This document shows, one piece after another, positions 34,752 to 47,000 of a stretch of DNA of 64,000 nucleotides. Location: assembly GCA_025201765.1 (NCBI GenBank), contig MU623409.1, forward strand, positions 124,001-188,000. Reading direction: 5' to 3'. This stretch comes from Daldinia sp. FL1419 (Eukaryota > Ascomycota > Sordariomycetes > Xylariales > Hypoxylaceae). The notes under the pieces are model-generated. The model searched no databases, was not told where the DNA came from, and saw only the letters and a program-made list of their open reading frames with translations. A program made the position numbers and the translations under genes. Within the stretch, counting starts at the first letter, position 1; each line of letters starts with the position of its first letter.

Positions 34752-35961
34752 ATGGTAAGCATGAGGAACGACATTGTATCGCATAAACTTGAAGTGCTAA
34801 TATATCTACTAACTAGTCGAAACAATACTTGACGACACATACTATTGACAATGGTAAGTCCTACTCGTTTTTAAGCCCAAGCCCGGACCCAACCCACTTT
34901 AGGGCCACCGTAAAGCTTCAAGCTCCTAGATTTAAGCCAAGCTTATGTTAATATCTATCAGCACATATAACCGACATCTTCTCTCTCGCGGCCACACCCA
35001 CCGCGCTCCTCTCCGCCAGCGGCTCTTCAGCCATACACATACACGCCACCTCGCAACCCTCTATCCCTCTCGCCCAGTCGCTTACAGGCGCGCACAAGCT
35101 CGGCTGCCACCACATTGCTGCCTCCCGCAATGGAAAAATTGCAGCATCAGCTGGTTTTGGTGGTGAAGTGAAAATATGGAAGTTGGCTGATTCGGACACG
35201 GCCGAGTGGCAGCCCTTTGGAGAACTAGATCCCGCGAAAGGCTCAGGCAAAAGCGCTGGAGAGGTATGGGCCATTGCGCTCAGTGAAGACGGCCAATACC
35301 TAGCTTCTACTACCTACGATGGGCGAGTCAATGTATGGGATCTCTTCGGAGATAGGGCTGAGAAGTTACGCGAGTATGAAACTGGCAATGCAGGTTCTGG
35401 TTCGTTTGGTCTTTGCGTAGACCTGAGTCGCGATGGAAAATACACAGCAAGTGGTCACCAAAGTGGCGCTGTCTACGTATTTAACAATGACACGGGTAGA
35501 CTACAATACTCGCTCCCTGGTAAGCTTTGTCTTCTAGTCATCTCTCTAGATATTTCTCCATAACTCTGATGTAAGCTAACTAGTAGATAGGTCTAGTCAA
35601 ACCAATTAGAACGGTAGCATTTTCGCCAGCTAGTACACGTCTGGCTGCTGCCGGAGACGCAGGCGTTATCGCAGTTTACGACACAAAACATGGCGAGCAT
35701 GTTGGTAACCTGAAGGGCCATACGGCTTGGATCACCTCTATCGACTGGAATGACACTGGTGAATACTTACTTAGCGGCGCCTTCGATGGCAAAGTAAAAG
35801 TATGGTCGATCGACAGAGGTGTTTGTGTCGCAACTCACAGCGAGACGGACAAGGCGCTCTGGGCTGTCAAGTGGTTACCCAAGACAGGGCGGAATGAAAT
35901 GTTTTGCACAGCCGGGGCGAATAGGAGCCTGACCTTCTATCGTGAAGCTACTGGTGCGTAA
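34752..35961 (+). CDS. SKI8: SKI8-like WD40 protein, Ski complex subunit (322 aa)
   Basis: Four exons: 34752-34754 (only the ATG codon), 34817-34853, 34962-35519 and 35591-35961. All junctions keep phase and yield 322 residues. The start is M+SKQYLTTHTIDNAHITDIF, the usual SKI8 N-terminus, which is why the ATG-only first exon was accepted. WD-type repeats are visible at GAHKLGCHHIAASRNGKIAA, GEVWAIALSEDGQYLAS (ending VNVWDLF), SFGLCVDLSRDGKYTASG, PIRTVAFSPASTRLAAAG, HTAWITSIDWNDTGEYLLSG (ending VKVWSI) and ALWAVKWLP, closing with REATGA. Ski8 binds Ski3 in the cytosolic Ski complex that feeds mRNA to the exosome, and it has a separate meiotic recombination role with Spo11 in several fungi. 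Confidence 0.93.
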
Positions 35962-36056
35962 GTTGTTTCTCTGGTGATTAACTTGTGATTTGCCTCGCCG
36001 GCGTTTAGGGAAGGGAAAAGAGAATGGGGTCTCGGTATATGTGACAGCGGATTGCA

Positions 36057-36121
<65 letters not shown>

Positions 36122-36781
36122 TGATCAAACCTAGCTCAAATGTGATAACAAAGTAAAAATCTAAGTAAAGAATTAAACGACGCTATAACGGCTAGGAATA
36201 CGTGCACCACGAACCTTGAGCCTCTTAAAGTATATATCCGGACTTACTTCCTATTGACGACCCTCGCCGTAGTTGGGTTTATTACATAGCCCTAGTTGGA
36301 AAATAATCACCACGAACGAATATTCTTATCAAGATAGTTTCCAAATAGAAGGTCTGAATAGACGAAGTCGCCAACTAATAGCTTATATGGCGACATTAGA
36401 AGCCTGGATACGTTCCTAGACCTATCCGAGTTACGCAACACTTCTCCGAACTACCTACCTACCTAGGTATTTAATATATTATAACATGCAGGGCGTGTTA
36501 CGCTTGTAAACAAGGTGGTTCCCGAAGTCGGTGTAAAGTGTGACTCAAATTAGCTACCCCTGAATGCCCCCTCTCATCCTTCTAGATTATAGTATGATTC
36601 TCCTCGAACCCTCCCGTATAGCTCATAAATCATGATAAATCCAATCAATTTCATCAATTGGCACTAAAAGCCAAGAACTCTTGAATCTCAACATAGTAAG
36701 AACAGTTAGAACCAGAGTTGAGTACTTACTAGTTATAGTCTCTTTGATACTTCTATAATTCTATTAGTTTTAGAAGCAGAG
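35962..36781. other. Spacer with a large dinucleotide repeat
   Basis: About 0.8 kb between SKI8 and the GNAT gene. It contains the AT/GT microsatellite at 36057-36119 and a CTACCTACCTACCTAGG cluster near 36451-36468. The rest is AT-rich without open frames worth calling. Confidence 0.4.
36057..36119. repeat. Compound (AT)8(GT)23 microsatellite
   Basis: Eight AT units run directly into about twenty-three GT units without interruption. It lies about 95 bp past the SKI8 stop codon. This is the longest simple repeat in the window. Confidence 0.97.
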
Positions 36782-37942
36782 ATGGACGACGCTCCAATAA
36801 CAACAGCGCCGTCGCTATTTCCCACGGAACTGCCAGGCGCACCAGGTAGCACTCTTCAGGAACCGAGGGAACCGACAGCTCTTCCACGAGTAACCACGGG
36901 CACATCCGAGCGCTATATCCAAGGGCTTGCGAGCGCCGTATCGCGGGCCTCATCTACAGATCCGCTGACAGTCCTATTCCAAGGAGAGAAACTACCGCCC
37001 GGCCAGAAAGCTAGCGATGTTGATCTTGCCACCATGCAGCGCATCGTGTACGACTCGGCCATAGCGCGAGTCACGTCAAAATTGGGGGTTGGCGGGTTCG
37101 TAGTCGAAGCGGGTGGGTTTGCGGCCGTGGCGTGTTGGGAGCCCGCTCGGGTCGGCGATCTGCCTCGTACAGACGTCTTGATAGCTATGGGGTCGAGGCC
37201 GCTGTTTAAGAACTTCGCGGATCGGTCCGCGGACCTTATGCGTGAGCATTTGTATCCTATCGCGCAGCGTGTGAGTGCTGGCCGCTACTGGAAGTTGAGC
37301 CTTATGGCGAGGGATCCGGCGGTGGAGTATGTCCCTGGTGCTGGTGAGTGGTTTCTACTTGAGCACTTTTGCAGCCCCTTTCCAAGTTAAAGTAGGTTAT
37401 ACCATACGCCAGGCCCATTAACGAGCCCCGTCTAGAGACTATTTACTCTAGTAAATCTGTAGCCCTTTGATTAGCGCTGATACGTTAATCGTGCTTATGG
37501 CTGGTAAGATGTAGGTATACAAGTAAACATATCTTAAATACTGTCTGCATGGGACATTTTAGGTATATCTACAAGGTATCTCTTATAAGCCGTAGGCTTC
37601 TAACTATAATGCTATCATTTAGCCCCGATTGCTACGCAATGCATTATAGTCTATCGTCCATCTTTTACTTGATTGCCCTACCGATCCTTCTCTCTAAGCA
37701 AGTCAAAGCTAACCCCAGTTATTCTAGTCCGTGCTGTGCTAGTTCCCTTCATAGAAAGGTTTACCTCGGATCAAAACGAAGGCGGTGCCATGCCTGTGTG
37801 GCTAGAAGCCGGTAACGAACGGGCTCGTAGTATCTATGCCCACTTTGGCTTTCGTGAGGTGGGTGAAGTGGTTACTGGAGGAGTCAAGACCTGGGGCATG
37901 ATATACACGGGTAACATCGACCTTGGAGATATAAATACTTAG
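36782..37942 (+). CDS. GNAT-family N-acetyltransferase (258 aa)
   Basis: Two exons, 36782-37343 and 37728-37942, join in phase for 258 residues. Features of the fold are KLSLMARDPAVEYVPGA (strand 4 and the acetyl-CoA loop) and the C-terminal PVWLEAGNERARSIYAHFGFREVGEVVTG, the usual strand 5-alpha 4-strand 6 signature including YxxFGF. The first 120 residues match fungal GNAT proteins of unknown substrate. The intron is 384 nt, much longer and more AT-rich than others here. Two acceptors nine bases apart (CCCCAG at 37713-37718 and TTCTAG at 37722-37727) are both in frame and would add or drop three residues within the acetyl-CoA loop. The canonical Q/RxxGxG/A loop is not well preserved across this junction, so an unrecognised extra exon is possible. 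Confidence 0.72.
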
Positions 37943-40900
37943 ACTAGTCTCTGGATATATAGGTAGTATAGAGTTATCCCGAGCGAGATGCCCCATTTAA
38001 GTGTAAGTTTTAGATGTCTTTGAAATTTAGACTATGGAACATACCCGGATCTGACCCCAGACCCCCTAGGTTACACAATCTATTTCTCTTTCCCTTTCTC
38101 TTTACTCTCAACTCTCAAAGACAACTAAAACTTTGGTTATCACTCTATACGGACAAGACTGTCGCCTAGGTTTTTAGACTCTTCTATCATCATATCATTA
38201 TCATCATGACTACCTAGGTAGGTAACCGCTAACTCTAGTCCTTAGGAATCCGACAACAAACTCCTTCTACGACAGTCCTCCTTTACCCCTGACTGACAGA
38301 CAATCGTTTAAATCTATAAACCCGCTTTAGTAGCACTGCAGCTACAGTGCTCTGCGCTTGTCTACCATTGTAAGTCTCCTACTTCAACTAGCCAGGCAGC
38401 CATGAAAAGAAAATTACGGATGAGACCGAAACACCTCAAGAAGCATTACAATGCACAAAGGTCCAGGCGTACAGCTTAATGCGAATCAAAAAGATGATTT
38501 TATCTAAAATATTGACTTTAAGGATTCCAAGGTAAGTCCTTTTCACATTTGAACTAATAATAAGTTTATCTTGGATTTTCTTTATTATTAAATTTATTTT
38601 GCTTTGCAATTTACTTCGTATTTATATATTAAGGATAATATTGCTCATTATCCCTCACAGACCTTCGTAATCGTCGTCATATCGTCCTATTACACATTTA
38701 AATGATGCGCAACTAATAAAACAAATTACGTACTTCGATCCAGCTCCTTCAGTGATTAATATATTACCTTAAGCTTATATTTAAGGGACTTAATCGACGA
38801 CGATCCGATGATGTGGGCGAAACACAATTACATGAGAAGGACTTGTAGAGGATAGATCATCTTGATCTGAACGATGAAATAGCACCCCGGGAATTCCTCT
38901 GCACAAAAAAACTTCCCTTAGTCAACTTAAACTAAGGAATGCGCTGCCCTTGCTAAAGGCTATGACCAGAAGGTCACGACTAACTTGTCCCATAATTACG
39001 CGGCTTGAGGGCATACCAGCAATAGAGGGCGTTCATAATCATATTTATCATGTCTGGATATTGTTAAACTATCTGATGCTATAGACGACCACGACGAATA
39101 GTGGGCTTAGGGAGGATTACGACGCCCATAAAGGAAACAATCTTTGCCAGTCGACGTACAGGGTACATGGGACGGCCAATCTACTACCGAGATACTCACT
39201 CTGATGAAGAGGACCCTAATCACAAGGGCTTCCAGTAGTTGGTTGTAAGCTTTTTAGCTCTTAGGTACGGCGATATTCTAGGTACAACTCTGATCGCAGC
39301 TCTAGTTAAGCCTCCTATCATAAAACTATAGCAAGCAGTAGGTAGTTAATTAATTATAAACAAACAATACATAGGTAGGTAGGTACCTATATTAACAAAC
39401 GAGTCGATTGGCAACTAAGTATTTGAGTGGAACTAGAAGGTATAATGATACACTTTCATGAGCCTAGGCTGGGTAACTACATATGTACAGACTACGGCTT
39501 CAAGACGAGCATCGTAGCACCTATAGGAACTACATATCTAAGCCCAACCTTAGATACCGAAACACGTTCCATCTTCGGCATATACATGCCTGCGAAAGAT
39601 AGTGGCGACACTGCCGTATCTAGATAGCCAGAGCTTAAAACCCAAAGAAGAGTCTGCCAATCCCAGCCATCGATTAAAGACCTTCAATATGCATGCAAGC
39701 TTCCGAGCCTCAGCTTAATAGGGCATTCTATCCGAGTCCCTTGGATGTTACGATGTTATCCCATGTGGCTACACAAGACGTAGGGCGCGCTTTGGTAGCG
39801 AGCGATGCGGTGTTATGATGTGCATACATTAGGTACCTATATATATTATATATCCTCGACGTTCCGTAATCCGCATTCCTCCCAGGGTCCCGTCCGGTCC
39901 ACAAATATGGCACGGAAACAACCTCCGCAAATAAAAAGAAAGGAAAGGAAGGGAGAGGAAAAAAGAAAAAGAAGGGGAAAATTTCAAATACCAACAGTTG
40001 ACAAAACGCACGTACATTCGCTTGATTGGCCAATTACGGTAATACACACACACGCAGACACAGTACGTTCTGTGTTATTCGCCATCTATGTTCCAGATGT
40101 GACGTTGATTAGATATCATACCTCCCTAGGTATGTAGATCATGTATCATAAGTGAGAAAAAAACGCAACGCAGACCTGGCCGGAGATGCAAAATCTTGTG
40201 CAACCTCGGAATTCCCTCTCTCTTCCTAAAGTTTTTTTTTTTTCGCCCAGGGGGTAGGGATAATAAAAGATAATAGGTACCTTAGTTTGATGATTCGGTT
40301 GAGATTCGGTTGCATCAGGTAGGAAATGAGGAAATAACGAAACGGGATTGGCTCCCCAGTTTTCGAGTGGCCGCAGGTACGTCGATTGTTCGATTTCCAG
40401 ATATGGGCGTCCCCGGTCCGATTCATTTTCGGGGCCGATTCGGATGGGCGAACCGGTGCTCCCCGTTTCGGACCCCGCACTTTTTTTTTTTTCCTTCTTC
40501 TTTGGTATCTTTTCTTTTCTTGTTCCTTCTGGGATTTCCTATACACACGCCAAAAACGTACCCAAAGAAAAGGAAAAAAGTGACCCATTCACACCCCCCC
40601 TCCCTCTTCTCTCTTTTAAGATTGAATGAATGCGGAGTCTTGGCTGCCGAAGACGAGGGGGACGCGTCGGGTTCGTTACGTTTTGTATGTATGTTTAATA
40701 GTGTATTTTTACCACCCCCCCCCGCTTCTCGATTCTCGACTAATCTTTCCTTTTTTTCTTTCGATTCGGGGCCCCTGGTAGCCCCTGGTTATCTACGGAA
40801 TGGCGGTTGCGGTTGAGGTTTTTTCACCGAGCTGCCCGCCTATGTAAAAGGGCATTCTTATTCTCCCGAGCTCGTACAAGATAACGTCCGCGGCCACGAA

Positions 40901-41189
40901 TCAGAGAGGGGTTAGCCGAGCAAGTTATATGCACGAGTGCGGGGGGGTTAAAGGGATTCACTCTTACTTACTTGACGAGATGCGGGTGTGTAAGCGGGTG
41001 TGAAAGGAGAAAAAAAAAAAAAAGGTCACGATCCCTTGCTAAGACCCTTTCCGCTAATGGTCCAATGGTATCAATTTTACATCACATTGGCACCGTGTTC
41101 CTGACGTACGAGGCATACAAGTTTCCCTTTCACCGTGCGTCGCTTTCTTTCTATCTCCCTCCCACCGGCATCTCTAGCTCGCTACCGCT
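37943..41189. other. AT-rich gene-poor region
   Basis: About 3.2 kb without a supportable gene. 38400-39400 is strongly AT-rich with scattered stop codons, which might be an old, mutated repeat, though no terminal repeats or transposase motifs are visible. A GGTAGGTAGGTACC cluster lies near 39373-39388. 39930-40000 is purine-rich and 40470-40620 is T/C-rich. Frames at 40226-40816 are mostly translations of these low-complexity tracts and were not called. Confidence 0.4.
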
Positions 41190-41560
41190 GCGAAGTAAGG
41201 TGCATTGATCTCTCTCTGATCGCCTGGGGCTTCCACATCAATTGGTCTCGGTGCCGCGCAGGAGCTTTGCTGCGAAAGGATTCAATGTCGTGCTTCTCTG
41301 GTTCGCCTTTGGTCGCTTCGGTTGTCTTTAGTTGCCTTGATGGCTCTCCTGCAGAAAAACCTGGGGGGGACCGCCGCCGTATTTGTCAAGCCCGAATACC
41401 GAATTTCAGAAATCAGAATCGTCGTCCTGGATCTCATTACTGCATCACCCCACGAAATTCGAGACGGCATTTGAAATTCAGCTCAACTCTACCTATTAAT
41501 TGTCTGGTTAACAACGCAGGTAGCCTTCCCCCATCGTGCAGCCGACCACCCGATCCTGTC
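41190..41560 (+). pseudogene. Decayed short-chain dehydrogenase fragment
   Basis: Two pieces of the SDR fold appear in different frames. From about 41229 the frame reads GASTSIGLGAAQEL, the NAD(P)-binding glycine motif with its helix. A one-base shift near 41270 leads to AAKGFNVVLLW, the expected second strand. About 200 bases on, another frame reads PINCLVNNAGSLPPS, the NNAG motif. The order and spacing fit an SDR, but no frame spans them, stops intervene, and no splice sites reconcile the pieces. No Ser-Tyr-Lys active-site segment was found downstream. I read this as a relic; it is unlike the intact SDR at 16174-17299. Confidence 0.45.
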
Positions 41561-42984
41561 CGAATGCGCGACTGCATGTCTGAATCGCTGTTTCAGTCCG
41601 AATGGCTTGCTTTAATGGCGCACGCATTACGAATTTCCCGTCTCTTTCGCTAACCGGCAGGATGTCACCTTTTGACGCTGAATGTAAGCTCCCAGCTACG
41701 CCTATGGATATGCCTCAAACGGCGATGTCTCAGGCTGCAGAGGATTTCCTACTCCACTAACTAGTCATTTATTCGAGAGATGGCCACTTCAAGACGATCA
41801 CCTAGGTAGTTATTGCACCCTGCGGCGTACGAGCGTAAATCTTTTAATCCAAGACGGAGACAACCCGAGTTTACCAGGCGCATACAAACATGAAAAGTAA
41901 GACTTTGATTAAACGTCAATGACAACCGATGCCAAATGGTGGCTGGAGTACAAGCCGTAGCCATCGCGGCTGTACTTATGTACGGTATGTTATTTGCGTA
42001 TGAGACAACTTAGTTACGTCTATCGTCTCTGCGATTGCTGTTGGTCGTGAATGAGTTAAGATAGCATATAATGCGCAAATGGAGTTAGCGGAGTTAGAGT
42101 ACAGCTGTATAACCGTAGTCTATTATCGTCACGATTTACAATTAGTCCATACATCATGTATAATTCGAAAGATGACACACATTGCCATCAATAAATTATT
42201 GATTATATATCTCTAGCTCTGTGTACTATACGCCACGTTGGCAAGGCAGTCGGATAACTTATAAGTTATATGTAGGTTAAAAAGGAGGGAAATGTCTAGG
42301 ATCTGAAGACGTGACGGTGAATGGCCAGTATGTGCCTCAATTGTACAGCTATCAGCTAGGTAGGTAGTTACTAATTCCTTAGGTAAGGTATTGCTCGCGT
42401 TGTGATATGCTTCAAGAGCATATCACTCGGGTATCGTCAATCTTCATCATAAATCCCATTCTTGACAGAACGAGAAGTGACCAACCACTCATAAATTCGA
42501 GCGGTACTGAAGAGCGACCAATTCGCTCCAATATCGGTACAAGCCCTCGTAGGCAATATTTGTGAGATGCAGGTGAGGTAAGGTGTGAAAATTGAATGGA
42601 GGGGGGGCGCATGGATAGAATTTGCCCCAGAACTTGTCGTATCTTCCAATCGAGGTGACGTAGGCAAGTTGAGGAGCAACTGATCCGCAATCGTCACAGC
42701 TGCCCTTCATCGCCAATTGAAACCACCATCATGCTAGGAAAACACTTCCCCACACCAATCTTAGATTTACCTCCAGAAAGATGTACTTTATCATCTATTG
42801 GGACCACTGTTTTGAATGTGTAGTTTCAACAGCACCCATTCATGTAGAAGATGCCCCAGACGATCAATCGGGCATGATGCCATAAGTCTCGAAAGGGGCG
42901 GGATGGTAAATTGGTAGATTCGTCATCGCTCGTAATAGCGATCAAAATTCGGAATGGGTTGCGCTATTCCAGCAAGAACTTCAC
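41561..42984. other. Spacer downstream of the C2H2 gene
   Basis: About 1.4 kb without a convincing gene. Overlapping minus-strand frames at 42412-42716 read open in all three registers over a short stretch, but have no family features and no splice link to the zinc-finger gene that I could support. GGTAGGTAG near 42359-42367. Confidence 0.35.
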
Positions 42985-44038
42985 CTAGTTGCCCCATTTC
43001 TGAGCAGTAGGTGACATCCAAGGATGATAGCTATGCATTGAGAAATTGTCGTTGGAAAGAGGCGACGATACATCAACTATGGTGCCTCGTAAGGCAGGAT
43101 CTACCATATCTTGCTCTAGACCTGGGCTGTGAAGATAAGGACTCCATTCTGGAGGCAGGCTGACTGGGTCTGGGAAATTGTGCATTTCCTGGAAGTGGTC
43201 AAACCCGGAAAAGTGCTGGCCTAATAGATAATTAGCAATGTGATAAAAGAGTTGTCGGTGTTGTTCAATTTGACAGAGCAACTTTGGATAAAGTGTGTGG
43301 AACAGCGGGAGATTTTCAACTAACCATTAGGGTAGAATTCTTGGCCGGTGATTAATGGGTAGGGCTGGGGGATAGCCTGATTGTGAATAGCTAACCCATG
43401 GCTCGGATTCGAATATTGCTGTGGTTGATGCTGCTGCTGCTGATGGATATTATGATTCATACTCATATCCGGGATAGATGCAGTAGAAGAAACATGGTCC
43501 TCGGAAGAAACATCCTCTTCGGCCGCTGTTAACTGATGACTGTCTTCCGACGATGGGCCATCAGGCGACCTTGGCGATAAAGTCTCATGGGTAATACGTT
43601 GATGGCGGGTCAAAAGATCTCGACGAGAATAAGCCGACCCACAATGGCAGACATAAGGTTTCTCCTTTGTGTCTGTAAGAGTGGTAAATTAGTATTAGTA
43701 TTTGTTTTCCTTTTTTTCAATACGTTTTCTAAGGTTGTGAATTTTCTAGAACACCATATAGGGAACGATTTAAGAGGGTCACGATAAAAGGGGACAGGGC
43801 AAGATAGGAGAAATAAAATAAAAAAACAGGTGGTGAGGTTTGGTGGAGCAAGGTTGTGCAGATCGAGGGATGTCGAAATTTGGGGTTGGGGTAACCAACG
43901 GGTTCTAACGTGGCGCTCCAAGTGCTCAGACCTCTTGAAGCTTCGTCCGCAATGCGTACACAAACGCTGTTGTACACCTGATGATCCATCTCGTCGTCGT
44001 CGACGAGCTTGGGACTGATCCATCTGTTTTTCAGCCAT
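42985..44038 (-). CDS. C2H2 zinc-finger transcription factor with two fingers (240 aa)
   Basis: Three exons, 43900-44038, 43325-43672 and 42985-43220, join in phase for 240 residues. Intron 1 uses a GTTGGT donor and interrupts the linker between fingers. The fingers are CTHCGRSFKRSEHLERHVRTH and, after linker TKEKPY, VCHCGSAYSRRDLLTRHQRITH; both Cys2His2 sets are intact. A basic RRRRR stretch near residue 12 may be a nuclear signal. The remainder is low-complexity, with Gln/His runs and an acidic Ser-rich segment. This finger pair is common in mould factors that also carry a large C-terminal fungal regulatory domain (Fungal_trans). None is present here, so this is either a short paralogue or a truncated gene. 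Targets cannot be inferred. Confidence 0.82.
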
Positions 44039-47000
44039 TGAAACTAATAAGATGGAGAATATTATAAGTTAGGACGAAGAATGCGAAAGTTGGAGAAAGG
44101 GCAGAACTTTCATCGTCAAAATTGTGGGGGCAAAAAGTCAAAAGGGCTCTCACAGGGGGGGCTCCATATTCTCTTCTCTCTCTTTTTCTCCCCCAGTCCC
44201 GTTTTCTTAAGGGCTATTCAAGGGTTACCCAAGGTCTAAAAGGTCATGTATCCAAGGGGAAAGCTAGAATGGGGAGGCGGGGGTAAGACCAAGAAGGCGG
44301 GGGAAAGAGGGCCACGGGGTCAAAGTAAGAGGAGCCACCCAAAAAGACCCAGAAGCAGCAAGAGCGTTTTTAAAAAACAAAATTTAAAAATAAAAAAAGA
44401 GGGTAATAAGGGCAGTAAGAATGGCAGCAGGAAAGCAGCAAGGAAACAAGAACCGCCCTCCCCCCCTTCTAAAAAAGACCACCTGATTTCTTTTCGCTAC
44501 TGTAACAAGTCCACCAAAGTCTACCTGTTAAGTACCTACATTCTAGAGGTAGTTACATATGTACAATACCTACCTAGGTAGTCAATCAGTAGGTAGTCAA
44601 TTACCTAACCTAGGCAGTTACGGTACCCGCCACCTGCCCTTCTAAATCTTCTAGTGTAAATCGTCTAAAAGTGCCCGTCTTGTTTACTCGTTCTCTGCTT
44701 GTTTCCCCACCATCGCACACTGCATCTTGCAGTGCTCTAGTGCATCTCTTTCAGGGATTCCCGCAGTAAGACAGGGGTTATTTCGGAGGGGAGGCTTGGG
44801 TGGTTTGTGGGGTAACCAACCCGCGACCAACCCGCAGACAACCCGCAGCCAACCCAATCTGCCAATCCTTTCCCCCCCAAATCTCACCCCATCTCACCAA
44901 TCTTTTTCAATCTCTTCTTCCCCGGCAGTACCGTAGTAGGCCGTAGTTACCGACCCTACTTTCTTAAACAATGGGAAGGCTCAATTAAAAGATGGGTACA
45001 TTTAGTACATGGCAACGAGGTACTACCTACAGGTCCCGAGGTCGATTAAAGGATACCTCTTTACTTTCCCACTCCGAACCAAAAGCCAAGGTTACTCTGC
45101 TCGTGCTACCCTCACCACGCTAACTCATCACTCACTCATGCCCCTTCACACTCAGCCGCCCTCTTCTCTCTTTAAACCAATGAGAAACATCCAATAGGAA
45201 CACCTAGTGCCCACATCGCCTTCGTTGACCTACTTGCTTGTTTTGACGATCCGAAGGTTTAGGCGAGCTCCATCAGCGAGTCTTGCCGGCACGTTTCATT
45301 TCTATACTTTATATTTTCGAATCGAATATATAATAGGTACCTACCTAGGTAGCTATGTGTTGTAAAGTCTATAATTTTATCATATAATTGGCCAAGCTCA
45401 CCCATCATCCAACGTCTCTTTTTCGCTTGGCTATCCGAGAAAACACGAGACCGGTAGCATTCGAAACTCGCTTCAACAGCCGACGAAGTATATGCAGGCG
45501 ACACAAACGATGCAGACGTGGTTGTCAACCCTAGCCCGGAGGGACCCAGAACCGAGCCAGAACCGAACCAGAACCCGGGTGTCACGAGGGTTAGTTAGGA
45601 TTATATTATCTAAGCAGGCAGAGCGGAGGCTACCTCAAAACAGTGCTTACGTCCCGATTACCTACCTACATATACGTACATACAGTCTCGTATATCACTT
45701 GACGAATGTGAGGACACGTATTACCTACACTTTGTTACACGCGCGCTTATACATGGCTCCTTCGAAAGATCCCTCCGGCGGTTCCTCTACTGTAACAACC
45801 AAATCAAGGGATAAGTCATATATAGACTTATTATTCAATACTATAGATGCAATGACAAATATGAAACAAACTACAGAACGTCACTTGACGTAAGAGCATG
45901 CGTATACCTAACAAGGTAGGTATGCATTTACCAAGGAGCATGGGTCGTAGAGTTTATAAATAAGATGTTTGCTACCTACCTAGGTAACTATCTCAAAAGC
46001 CCTTAACTAAGTACCTAGTTATGGTTATCAACAAAGCAGAAGTAGATGAGAATGCTACCTCCCCAAAACCCACGGGCATAACAAGGTAACATCATGCAAG
46101 TTTCTTATAAATGACCTAAAAGTATATTAAAAGCCGATTTGAATATTTTCCAAGATGGGCTTCGAAATGCTTCCAATTTCAAGGGATATGGAAATCACGG
46201 TCATACTATTCGACTTGCCAACCGAAGGTCTACGGACATCTTAATCTGATTAATAAATATACCCGACCCTTGTACATGGGGACGTGGATCTTGTCTTTAA
46301 TTACACTTGGATATGATAGGCCCTTTGCGTAACTTATACCCTAACCAAGGACTGCTACAGCTTAATCTTATTCGACATTAGCCAAAATAACTACAATAAA
46401 TCGGGAAATTATTTGTTTCCGTACTAAGATTTCGTACGTAATAATATGAATTTCAATTAGGTATATTACCTAGCAATATTTCCAAGTCATCATGCATAGT
46501 CGATCGTGCTATATACGTCGTATTATTCTGACACTTTTAGACGATTATACTATAAAGTAACTTACCATCCCGGACTAAAGACTAGTAATAAATAGTCTGT
46601 ATACTTGATGCTTATACCGAGAATCGCTTATTCTGTTGGTCTTCGGCCGTATAATCATGCACTAGTCTTTAACCTTAGCCTAAGTCCGTTTCTTCATGAT
46701 GCCCAAGTCGCACGACACTTACACTCCGAGCGGTTACGTTCGCTCTTTATTAGCTATAGATAATGACAACTTACACGTAACAAGAACCTTTTATGAGATA
46801 GTGGGCTGGCTACGTTCATCATCCCCTTATTTCTAGGTACCTCAGCCATAGCTTGTGATTAATAACCCATCCTAGCACTCTACATTTCCTGTAACAAGTA
46901 TTAGGGGCTTGCCCTACGGAGAGTCATCGGTTAAAGTTATTAATGAAGCTTCGTGCTGTTTATGGATCACCGCCGATATAGTTCTCTCTTCTAGGCGCTC

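Noticed and set aside
37549..37815. 88-codon frame overlapping the GNAT intron and exon 2 in another frame
   Set aside because: The GNAT motif YAHFGF is in the competing frame, so this is a shadow.
40226..40816. Overlapping frames up to 168 codons on both strands
   Set aside because: Mostly translations of T/C- and A/G-rich low-complexity tracts; no splice sites or motifs.
43587..44018. Plus-strand frames and the 142-codon minus frame through C2H2 intron 1
   Set aside because: The minus frame reads through an intron; splicing restores the finger linker HTKEKPY. The plus-strand frames are shadows.
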